Source: Oscillospiraceae bacterium
Lineage (GTDB): Bacteria; Bacillota; Clostridia; Oscillospirales; Ruminococcaceae
NCBI GenBank assembly: GCA_900768995.1
Contig: CAAGEZ010000027.1
Coordinates: forward strand, 1-31,757
Length of the DNA stretch: 31,757 nt
Direction of reading: 5' to 3'
This document shows, in pieces, positions 1 through 5,945 of the stretch. A program made the position numbers and the translations under genes. The notes under the pieces were generated by a model. That model saw only the letters and a program-made list of their open reading frames with translations. It did no database searches and had not been told where the DNA came from. The first letter of the stretch is position 1; every line of letters begins with the position of its first letter.

Positions 1-36
1 AGGAGTATACTTTTTATTTGGTTGACCTTTGGGCAT
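1..36 (-). CDS. IS3-family transposase OrfA, N-terminal 12 codons only
   Basis: The ATG at 36-34 follows AAAGGGGG with 7 bp spacing. The visible residues are MPKGQPNKKYTP, which match the usual start of clostridial IS3-family OrfA helix-turn-helix proteins (typically MPKG..NKKYTPEFK). The frame is open to the window edge. The recognition rests on 12 residues plus the adjacent terminal repeat, so the family is well supported but nothing can be said about whether the transposase is functional. Confidence 0.65.
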   Translation of the reverse strand, partial: MPKGQPNKKYTP

Positions 37-115
37 AAAAATGCCCCCTTTCGTTAGTTTCAATATTGGTATGTTTTCATTATACCACATTGTCTAACAA
101 AAGGGGAGCATTTCA
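1..115 (-). mobile_element. IS3-family (IS150-like) insertion sequence, left end, truncated by window edge
   Basis: On the minus strand the element starts at 115 with TG and a terminal repeat (115-91) whose core CTCCCCTTTTGTTAGACA resembles the IS150-type terminal repeat (TG...CCC-TTTTGTTGGAC in my memory of that family). Inside it are an extended -10 (TGGTATAAT, -10 at 79-84), a strong Shine-Dalgarno and the first codons of an OrfA-like protein. The element continues to the left beyond base 1, so its length, right end and integrity cannot be judged. It sits 40 bp downstream of the pckG stop codon, in the same transcriptional direction. Confidence 0.75.
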
Positions 116-132
116 AAACTGCAAGGGGGATG

Positions 133-149
133 CTTAAATTTTATTTAAG
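133..149. repeat. AT-only palindrome after pckG
   Basis: CTTAAATTTTATTTAAG is a perfect 7-bp inverted repeat with a 3-base loop, located between the pckG stop and the IS end. It lacks a T-run on the minus strand and is too AT-rich to be a strong terminator; it may be a weak one or an IS target-site feature. Confidence 0.4.
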
Positions 150-155
150 ACTTAA

Positions 156-1994
156 TCAGCCAAGATCAGCATCGATCTGATCGAGCTTCTTGTAAAGAGC
201 CTCAGGAATGTGAGCACCCTTGGACTTGAGGTCATTGTAGTACTCTCTCATACCTGCGATCTCCTTCTTCCAGAGGTCCTTGTCAACATCGAGGAGAGCC
301 TGGATGTCAGCAACAGTCATAGGCTTGCCCTCGTTCTCGAGGCCGTCAATGTTGATGTCCTCAGCGTTGGGAAGGAAGCCGATAGCAGTTTCCTTAGCAT
401 CAACAGTGCCTTCGCATCTCTTGATGATCCAGTCGAGAACTCTCATATTGTCGCCGAAACCGGGCCACATAAAGTTGCCCTCAGCGTCCTTTCTGAACCA
501 GTTAACGTTGAAGATCTTAGGAGCCTTGTCGCCGAGCTTCTCGCCCATTTCAAGCCAATGTGCCCAGTAGTCACCAACATTGTAGCCGATGAAGGGCTTC
601 ATAGCCATAGGATCGTGACGGAGAACGCCTACTGCACCTGTAGCTGCTGCAGTTGTCTCAGAAGAAACAGCAGAACCCATATATGTGCCGTGTGTCCAGT
701 CCTTAGCCTGATATACGAGAGGAGTTGTGCTCTCTCTTCTTCCGCCGAAGATGATAGCGGAAACGGGAACACCCTTAGGATTATTGAACTCAGGAGATAC
801 GCAGGGGCAGTTAACAGCAGGAGCTGTAAATCTGGAGTTGGGGTGAGCGAGCTTCTGAGGCTTGCCGTCTGCACCGATAACGGAAGTATATTCCTTGCCG
901 TTTACCTTAGCGCCCTTCCACTCAGTTGCGTCCTCGGGAGGATTCTTGTCGAGGCCTTCCCACCATACTGTGTTATCAGCATTGTTAAGAGCAACATTTG
1001 TGAAGATCGTATTCTTGGAAGTGGAGGCAAGAGCATTGAAGTTGGACTTTTCGTTTGTACCGGGAGCAACTCCGAAGAAGCCGTTCTCAGGGTTGATAGC
1101 GTAAAGTCTGCCGTCCTCGCCGGGCTTCATCCAAGCGATATCATCACCAACGGTGAATACTTCGTAGCCCTTATCCTTGTAAGCCTTAGGAGGAATGAGC
1201 ATTGCGAGGTTGGTCTTACCGCAGGCAGAGGGGAATGCAGCTGTGATATACTTGATGTCGCCATCGGGCTTCTTAACGCCGAGGATAAGCATATGCTCAG
1301 CCATCCAGCCTTCGTTCTTGCCCTGGAAGGAAGCGATACGGAGTGCGAAGCACTTCTTGCCGAGGAGAACGTTTCCGCCGTATGCGGAGTTGATGGACCA
1401 GATTGTATTCTCTTCAGGGAACTGAACGATGTATCTCTTCTCGGGATCAACGTCAGCCTTGGAGTGGAGACCTCTTACGAAGTCGTTGGATGTATCGCCC
1501 AGGTTCTCGAAAGCCTGAACGCCCATTCTTGTCATAATGTTCATATTGAGAACAACGTAGATAGAGTCGGTGAGCTCAACGCCGACCTTAGCGAGAGGAG
1601 AACCGATGGGACCCATAGAATAAGGGATAACATACATTGTTCTGCCCTTCATAACGCCGTCATAAAGAGGAGTAAGCATTGCCTTCATCTCAGCGGGATC
1701 CATCCAGTTGTTTGTAGGACCTGCGCCGTCCTTGGTCTTTGTGCAGATAAAGGTTCTGTCCTCAACACGTGCAACATCGTTGGGGAGAGTTCTGTGATAC
1801 AGACAGCCGGGAAGCTTCTCGGGGTTAAGTCTGTACATCTTGTCTCTGTTGCCCTCGGGGAGAGAGCAAACCTCATCGGTAAGAGCATCGAGCTGCTCCT
1901 TGGAGCCGTCGATCCATACTACCTTATCGGGCTTTGTGAGAGCCACCATTTCATCGACCCACTTGAGTACGTTGGGATTTTTTGTAAGTGCCAT
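156..1994 (-). CDS. pckG: Phosphoenolpyruvate carboxykinase (GTP)
   Basis: 612 residues, the normal length for the GTP-dependent family. It interconverts oxaloacetate + GTP with PEP + CO2 + GDP in the cytosol; in rumen-type fermenters it usually runs in the carboxylating direction toward succinate (family knowledge). Seen here: the P-loop kinase-1 motif FPSACGKTNLAML near residue 255, the metal-binding kinase-2 motif VGDDIAWM, the GVAPGTNEKSN segment, a PKGVPVSAIIFGGRR stretch and the C-terminal GTP-enzyme block with NWFRKD. The ATG at 1994 follows AAAAGGAG by 9-10 bp. It is a single-gene unit with a perfect sigma-A promoter about 200 bp upstream and a long leader. No convincing terminator lies between its stop and the IS end 40 bp downstream, so read-through into the IS is likely. 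Confidence 0.97.
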   Translation of the reverse strand: MALTKNPNVLKWVDEMVALTKPDKVVWIDGSKEQLDALTDEVCSLPEGNRDKMYRLNPEKLPGCLYHRTLPNDVARVEDRTFICTKTKDGAGPTNNWMDPAEMKAMLTPLYDGVMKGRTMYVIPYSMGPIGSPLAKVGVELTDSIYVVLNMNIMTRMGVQAFENLGDTSNDFVRGLHSKADVDPEKRYIVQFPEENTIWSINSAYGGNVLLGKKCFALRIASFQGKNEGWMAEHMLILGVKKPDGDIKYITAAFPSACGKTNLAMLIPPKAYKDKGYEVFTVGDDIAWMKPGEDGRLYAINPENGFFGVAPGTNEKSNFNALASTSKNTIFTNVALNNADNTVWWEGLDKNPPEDATEWKGAKVNGKEYTSVIGADGKPQKLAHPNSRFTAPAVNCPCVSPEFNNPKGVPVSAIIFGGRRESTTPLVYQAKDWTHGTYMGSAVSSETTAAATGAVGVLRHDPMAMKPFIGYNVGDYWAHWLEMGEKLGDKAPKIFNVNWFRKDAEGNFMWPGFGDNMRVLDWIIKRCEGTVDAKETAIGFLPNAEDINIDGLENEGKPMTVADIQALLDVDKDLWKKEIAGMREYYNDLKSKGAHIPEALYKKLDQIDADLG

Positions 1995-2066
1995 ACTTCA
2001 AAACTCCTTTTCATAAGATTTAATTTTCAACAAAAACACGCCAAAAATGAATAATTATGTGGGACA

Positions 2067-2127
2067 GCTTGCAAAAAAAGCTTAAAAAAAACAATGCACA
2101 TTGTGATTTTTTTAACAAACTGCAAGC
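2067..2127 (-). promoter_or_regulatory. Structured pckG leader with T-rich stems
   Basis: Inside the pckG leader, GCTTGCA (2127-2121) can pair with TGCAAGC (2073-2067), enclosing a small hairpin ACAAT-GTGC-ATTGT (2104-2091) that is followed by a run of T on the minus strand; a second T-run follows near 2079. This resembles a weak attenuator. No known riboswitch was recognised. The rest of 1995-2194 holds only the ribosome binding site. Confidence 0.35.
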
Positions 2128-2194
2128 CAATTGCCCGCAATAATCATTCAAACAGCATCAGGGTATTTCTGTTAAAAATTTATTCCATATTAGT

Positions 2195-2223
2195 ATTATA
2201 ACCTATAAAACGTCCTCTGTCAA
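2195..2223 (-). promoter_or_regulatory. Sigma-A promoter of pckG
   Basis: On the minus strand TTGACA (2223-2218), 17 bp, TATAAT (2200-2195): a perfect consensus. The predicted transcript starts near 2188, giving an untranslated leader of roughly 190 nt before the pckG ATG. Confidence 0.9.
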
Positions 2224-2269
2224 GCATATTTTGATATTAACAATTGTTAAAAAATTGTTTATGAAATGA

Positions 2270-2322
2270 CATCATCCCCGGAGCAGCAAGGCAACATCTG
2301 CCCCACCGTTCGGGGAATGATG
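2270..2322 (-). terminator. Branched hairpin downstream of mrp
   Basis: On the minus strand CATCATTCCCCG (2322-2311) pairs with CGGGGATGATG (2280-2270), with one bulged T; the loop holds a second stem GGCA/TGCC. It begins 8 bp after the mrp stop. The T-rich tract comes only about 15 bp later, so terminator function is probable rather than certain. Confidence 0.5.
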
Positions 2323-2330
2323 AATTATGC

Positions 2331-3173
2331 TTATTCTTTCTTTGAAGCAGGAGCATTTTCAACAGCCAGAACCGCATCGGCAAGCCATTTATCATCAATG
2401 CTCTCCACGTCTCCCCTGTCGCAGGCGGAGGAGATAGCGGGGTCAATGGGCAGTCTGCCAAGGACTTTAAGGCCATATCCCGCAGCCACCTCATCAATAT
2501 GGCTCTCGCCGTAAAGATAAAGCTTCTTTCCGCAGTCGGGACACTGTGCATAGCTCATATTCTCAACAATTCCGAGAATGGGTATATTCATCATATTCGC
2601 CATACCAACGGCCTTGCCAACGATCATTGAAACAAGGTCCTGAGGCGATGTTACGATGATAACGCCGTCAAGGGGAATGGACTGGAAAACGGTGAGAGGC
2701 ACGTCGCCTGTTCCCGGAGGCATATCCACGAACATATAGTCAACATCGTTCCAGATGACCTCGTTCCAGAACTGCTTTACCACGCCTGCAATAACAGGGC
2801 CTCTCCAGATAACAGGGTCTGAGGGGTTTTCAAGGAGCAGGTTTATGCTCATAATGTCAACGCCGCCCTTGCTGCGAACGGGGATAAGTCCCTTTTCGCT
2901 GCCCGTTGCCCTTTCGGTCGTTCCGAACATCTTGGGGATAGATGGACCTGTTATATCAGCATCAAGCACAGCGGTGTGTGCGCCTTTTTTTGCAAATTCA
3001 GAAGCAAGCAGACCTGTTACAAGAGATTTTCCGACACCGCCCTTGCCGCTGACGATGCCGATTACCTTTTTAACGCTGCTGCCCTCGCCAAGCTTCTCGA
3101 TAAAACTCTGAGGGGATTTTCTCTCAGCGCATTCCGAGCCGCAGGACGAACAGTTGTGTGAACATTCGCTCAT
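2331..3173 (-). CDS. mrp: Mrp/NBP35 family Fe-S cluster carrier P-loop ATPase
   Basis: 280 residues. Members (ApbC/Mrp/NBP35) bind and deliver [4Fe-4S] clusters to apoproteins in the cytosol. Visible: an N-terminal Cys-rich tail (CSHNCSSCGSEC, residues 4-15) reminiscent of the NBP35 N-terminal ferredoxin-like motif; the deviant Walker A GKGGVGKS around residues 44-51; the DADITGPSIPKMFG switch region; the MPPGTGD motif; and a C-terminal CPDC pair preceded by ENMSYAQ, the cluster-bridging CxxC. The ATG at 3173 follows GAAAGGAAG. It has its own consensus promoter and is followed by a hairpin, so it is likely monocistronic. The physiological clients cannot be inferred. Confidence 0.93.
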   Translation of the reverse strand: MSECSHNCSSCGSECAERKSPQSFIEKLGEGSSVKKVIGIVSGKGGVGKSLVTGLLASEFAKKGAHTAVLDADITGPSIPKMFGTTERATGSEKGLIPVRSKGGVDIMSINLLLENPSDPVIWRGPVIAGVVKQFWNEVIWNDVDYMFVDMPPGTGDVPLTVFQSIPLDGVIIVTSPQDLVSMIVGKAVGMANMMNIPILGIVENMSYAQCPDCGKKLYLYGESHIDEVAAGYGLKVLGRLPIDPAISSACDRGDVESIDDKWLADAVLAVENAPASKKE

Positions 3174-3209
3174 TTATGATAACTTCCTTTCGGTGATATG
3201 ATTACTTTT

Positions 3210-3238
3210 ATTATACCCCAAACTATAGAAAATGTCAA
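3210..3238 (-). promoter_or_regulatory. Sigma-A promoter of mrp
   Basis: On the minus strand TTGACA (3238-3233), 17 bp, TATAAT (3215-3210): perfect consensus, about 37 bp upstream of the mrp ATG. Confidence 0.9.
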
Positions 3239-3267
3239 ATATATAGTATAAGTTTACAGAAGTTTTG

Positions 3268-3306
3268 TTGACAATCCAAAAACTGTCAAAAATAAAGGTG
3301 TATAAT
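3268..3306 (+). promoter_or_regulatory. Dyad and -10 box upstream of the PHP phosphatase gene
   Basis: TTGACA (3268-3273) and TGTCAA (3284-3289) form a perfect 6-bp dyad with a 10-bp spacer. A TATAAT (3301-3306) follows. The TTGACA to TATAAT distance is 27 bp, too long for a normal promoter, so the -35 element is unclear and the dyad may be an operator. Confidence 0.4.
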
Positions 3307-3346
3307 TAGAGCTACAGATTATAAATCCGAAAGGAGATCTTGGAAA

Positions 3347-4078
3347 ATGCGCACCGCACCCGAAAAGATAATAGATTTTCATACCCACATAATGCCTGCC
3401 TTTGATGACGGCCCCGCTGACTGCAAAACTGCCGCTCAGATGCTTGTGAAGCTATACGAACAGGGTGTGACCCACGCAGTATCCACCTCCCATTTCTACC
3501 GCTATGACGAAAGCATCTCCGACTTTATCGCAAGACGTGACAAGGCTTACAGCGAGCTACGCTCATACCTTTCCGCCGAGAGGATAACCCATATCCCCGA
3601 AATAATTATGGGCGCAGAGGTCTATTTCACCACTGCTCTTGCAAATGACCCAGACCTTGAAAAGCTCTGCATAAGCGGCACTGACTATATACTCATTGAG
3701 CTGCCCTATACACAGCTAACACAGAATGTCACCGACAGCTTCAGGAGCCTTGCTGCCTGCGGACGTGTGCGACCAGTGCTTGCCCATATTGAAAGATATG
3801 CGGCATATGCAGGCGAGGAAACGCTTTTTGAGCTTCTCGACATCGCTCCCGCACAGATAAACTGCGATTCAATAATGTCTGCGCCATCATTCCGCCTTGC
3901 GTCAAAGCTTTTAAAAAGCGGCGGCATTGCGGCGCTTGGAAGTGACTGCCACAACCTTGGAAGCCGTGTTCCGAGATTTTCCGAGGCTCGGAAAAAGCTT
4001 TCAAGAAAAATTGGCGCAGGGGTTTTCAATGACCTTATGGATACATCGGCGGCGATACTTGAAAATAAGGATATATGA
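3347..4078 (+). CDS. PHP-family CpsB/YwqE-like metal-dependent tyrosine phosphatase
   Basis: 243 residues. The family (CpsB, YwqE) dephosphorylates bacterial tyrosine kinases and their substrates, often in capsule or exopolysaccharide control. Metal-ligand motifs appear in order: DFHTHIMPAFDDG (residues 6-18), STSHF, GAEVYF (metal-binding Glu), VLAHIERY, and GSDCHNLGSR near the C-terminus. The second motif reads STSHF where many members have ATPHH, so one His is replaced by Phe. The ATG at 3347 follows GAAAGGAG. There is no tyrosine kinase, Wzz or glycosyltransferase gene nearby, so unlike typical cps loci it stands alone. A PHP-family histidinol phosphatase is the main alternative, but the HTHIMPAFDDG start favours CpsB. 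Confidence 0.85.
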   Translation: MRTAPEKIIDFHTHIMPAFDDGPADCKTAAQMLVKLYEQGVTHAVSTSHFYRYDESISDFIARRDKAYSELRSYLSAERITHIPEIIMGAEVYFTTALANDPDLEKLCISGTDYILIELPYTQLTQNVTDSFRSLAACGRVRPVLAHIERYAAYAGEETLFELLDIAPAQINCDSIMSAPSFRLASKLLKSGGIAALGSDCHNLGSRVPRFSEARKKLSRKIGAGVFNDLMDTSAAILENKDI

Positions 4079-4119
4079 CATATAAAAGCCGTGTTTCATT
4101 GAATGTAATTTCAAAAGTT

Positions 4120-4157
4120 AGTCCCCTTTCATTTTCAAAAATGAGAGGGGACTTTTT
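4120..4157. terminator. Bidirectional terminator between convergent genes
   Basis: AGTCCCCTTTCATTTT (4120-4135) pairs along its length with AAAATGAGAGGGGACT (4138-4153), with one wobble pair, and is followed on the plus strand by a T-run. On the minus strand it lies directly after the antiporter stop (4159-4157), so it can serve both genes. Confidence 0.9.
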
Positions 4158-5356
4158 CACCCGTTATCCTCAAGCAGCCGCCTGTATGTACAGTCAATTC
4201 CTATAGCCCCAAGGGGTGCTGTTATGATTATCCCCAGCACCGACACGGACAGCACGATATTTCCGCAGGGCAGTCCCATTGCAAGGGGCACAGAGCCCAT
4301 AGCCGCCTGCACCGTGGCTTTCGGCAGATATGCGATAACGCAGAAAAGCCGTTCCTTTGCCGTGAGCTTTGTTCCCGCAAGGCATATGAGCACGCCAACA
4401 GAGCGGAACACAAGCGCCGCAAATATCATTATAACCGCAGGAATGCCCGCAGCAAGGGTGCAGCGGATATCCACCGCCGCTCCAACCAGCACGAACAGGA
4501 GCACTTCTGCGGCTATCCACAGCTGACCATAGCTTGCCCCAAGCCGTCCCCAGACGCTCTCATCTGTTTTGAGCTTTATCGTGCAAGCCATTGCGGTGAC
4601 GGCAAGAAGTCCCGAAAATGCCACATAGCCTTTGAGTGCCGTTTCGGTGTACATCAGCACAAATGCCACGGAAAGCAGGACGATAAGCTTCACCGTATTG
4701 CCCATATCCTGCCCCTTTTTCCGTGAGATGTCAAAGAGCAGGTACAAGAGATATCCGCAGGCCGCACCGCTTATAACGCCGAGGATAATTGACACGGGCA
4801 CATTTAACATACCCGAAACGTCCGCACTCTCCCCCTGCACCATTGCCGCAAATGCTGAGAAAAGGGTGATTACGAAAATATCGTCGCAGGACGCCCCTGC
4901 AAGTATCATCTGCGGAATGCTCTTTTCCGTGCCCCGCTTTTCTTCCATAAGCTTCACCATTCTTGGCACCACCACCGCAGGAGACACAGCCGCCAGCACC
5001 GCTCCCATTACCGCTGCCTCGGAGCGGCTTATGTCAAAAAGCATCGGCGCAAGACAGACATACCCCAATATCTCAAAGCTTGCGGGGACAAATGACATCA
5101 TCACCGCAGGTCTGCCCACTTTTTTAAGGTCGGACAAATTCAGCGACAGTCCTGCTTTTATAAGTATGATGATAAGGGCTATCTGCCGCAGCTCCGAGGA
5201 TATGCCAAGCACCGTGGGGTCGATAAGGTCAAGGACATATGGCCCTATCACGATCCCTGCGGCAAGCATACCGATAATTCTCGGAAGCTTTAAACGCCTG
5301 ATGATTTCGGCTGCGGAAAGTCCTACAAGAAAAATAATGCCAAGTGAAAAAAGCAT
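4157..5356 (-). CDS. CPA-family cation/proton antiporter, fluoride-riboswitch controlled
   Basis: Using the ATG at 5356 it has 399 residues and about a dozen hydrophobic segments of the Na_H_Exchanger fold: MLFSLGIIFLVGLSAAEIIR at the N-terminus, LKLPRIIGMLAAGIVIGP, the SPAVVVPRMVKLME stretch, and an Asp pair in AGASCDDIF, the position where electrogenic CPA antiporters carry their ion-binding acidic residues. The start is chosen because AAAGGAG stands 8 bp upstream; the longer ORF starting at 5419 would begin inside the riboswitch and its terminator. It is the only gene of its unit. Because the leader is a fluoride-type riboswitch, the likely role is fluoride tolerance, as known for riboswitch-linked CPA antiporters in Firmicutes; the transported ion itself cannot be read from the sequence. 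Confidence 0.88.
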   Translation of the reverse strand: MLFSLGIIFLVGLSAAEIIRRLKLPRIIGMLAAGIVIGPYVLDLIDPTVLGISSELRQIALIIILIKAGLSLNLSDLKKVGRPAVMMSFVPASFEILGYVCLAPMLFDISRSEAAVMGAVLAAVSPAVVVPRMVKLMEEKRGTEKSIPQMILAGASCDDIFVITLFSAFAAMVQGESADVSGMLNVPVSIILGVISGAACGYLLYLLFDISRKKGQDMGNTVKLIVLLSVAFVLMYTETALKGYVAFSGLLAVTAMACTIKLKTDESVWGRLGASYGQLWIAAEVLLFVLVGAAVDIRCTLAAGIPAVIMIFAALVFRSVGVLICLAGTKLTAKERLFCVIAYLPKATVQAAMGSVPLAMGLPCGNIVLSVSVLGIIITAPLGAIGIDCTYRRLLEDNG

Positions 5357-5372
5357 AAAAACACTCCTTTTG

Positions 5373-5423
5373 AAAAATAAAAAAGCCGACAGCATCTGCG
5401 TAAAAAATGCAGATGTCATCAGC
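5373..5423 (-). terminator. Riboswitch expression platform: intrinsic terminator
   Basis: The aptamer's own 3' segment (5423-5409) pairs with GCAGATGCTGTCGGC (5399-5385) around a 9-base loop, followed by TTTTTTATTTTT. Aptamer folding and terminator folding are mutually exclusive, so ligand binding should allow read-through (an ON switch). The antiporter ribosome binding site follows directly. Confidence 0.85.
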
Positions 5424-5473
5424 TTTTAAAGCGGTTCGGAGATATGTAATCTCACAGGGAGAACGTCATTCCC
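5409..5473 (-). ncRNA. Fluoride (crcB-type) riboswitch aptamer
   Basis: On the minus strand from 5473: GGGAAUGACGUUCUCCC, an inserted hairpin (GAGAU/AUCUC), then CGAACCGC-UUUAA-AAGC and the conserved end GCUGAUGACAUCUGC at 5423-5409. This matches the remembered crcB/fluoride consensus in order: GG.GAUG..., ...CC closing the pseudoknot, AACCGC, GGCUGAUG.C..CUGC. The 5' GACGUU can pair with 3' GACAUC with one C-A mismatch, forming the aptamer stem. It lies between a consensus promoter and the antiporter gene. Confidence 0.82.
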
Positions 5474-5489
5474 TTTTATTCTGTTTTTT

Positions 5490-5518
5490 ATTATAGCGGA
5501 GTTTTTGGGATTTGTCAA
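5490..5518 (-). promoter_or_regulatory. Sigma-A promoter of riboswitch-antiporter unit
   Basis: On the minus strand TTGACA (5518-5513), 17 bp, TATAAT (5495-5490): perfect consensus. Transcription would start about 10 bp before the aptamer. Confidence 0.92.
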
Positions 5519-5521
5519 GAC

Positions 5522-5875
5522 TTATTTAAGCAGATTTTTGCACGCCTCGTGCATCTCTTCGAGCCTGTATCTCTGCTCGCTGTCCTCGGGAATATTTTCC
5601 TCAACCTTTTTGCAGGGAAATTCCTTGCATTCCGCACAGAGCGATACGTGTTTTTCCTTGCAGCATTTTCTTACCTTGCAGTTTTTTCCGAATTTGTTGC
5701 AGTCGGCGGAGACTGTGCGGCAGCCGCAGCAGGAGATGTCCTTGGGGTAAAACTTTCTTTCGCCGTCGGAAAATTCAAGAGCGAGAAATCTTCTCATACT
5801 GTCATCGTCCCTCTCGGTGGCGATAAAAACGGGACATTCGTTGCACATAATTCCGCAGCAGGAAACTGTTTCCAT
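5522..5875 (-). CDS. Cys-rich DUF3795-like protein
   Basis: 117 residues with about 17 cysteines. The N-terminus CCGIMCNECPVF (residues 6-17) matches the CG..C..C.. start of DUF3795-type proteins, and further pairs follow (SCCGC, KCC, CAECKEFPCKK). Such patterns suggest a metal or Fe-S binding fold; no biochemical function is established for the family. The ATG at 5875 follows GAAAGGAT. It has its own promoter upstream and its stop is 4 bp from the next unit's -35 box, so it is probably transcribed alone. There is no transmembrane segment. Confidence 0.8.
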   Translation of the reverse strand: METVSCCGIMCNECPVFIATERDDDSMRRFLALEFSDGERKFYPKDISCCGCRTVSADCNKFGKNCKVRKCCKEKHVSLCAECKEFPCKKVEENIPEDSEQRYRLEEMHEACKNLLK

Positions 5876-5913
5876 ATTATTCTATCCTTTCAGTTCAAAA
5901 GTGCTTGCCTTTT

Positions 5914-5942
5914 ATTTTATCATATAAAGAATGATACGTCAA
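5914..5942 (-). promoter_or_regulatory. Promoter of the DUF3795-like gene
   Basis: On the minus strand TTGACG (5942-5937), 17 bp, TAAAAT (5919-5914), about 40 bp upstream of the start codon. Confidence 0.75.
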
Positions 5943-5945
5943 CTG

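Noticed and set aside
210..2054. 614-residue open frame on the plus strand opposite pckG
   Set aside because: Mirror frame of a highly codon-biased gene. It has no ribosome binding site, no recognised domain, and antisense composition rich in Ser, Cys and His; pckG on the minus strand is unmistakable.
3268..3306. Standard sigma-A promoter using TTGACA at 3268 and TATAAT at 3301
   Set aside because: A 27-bp spacer is far outside 16-18 bp; retained only as a dyad plus an isolated -10.
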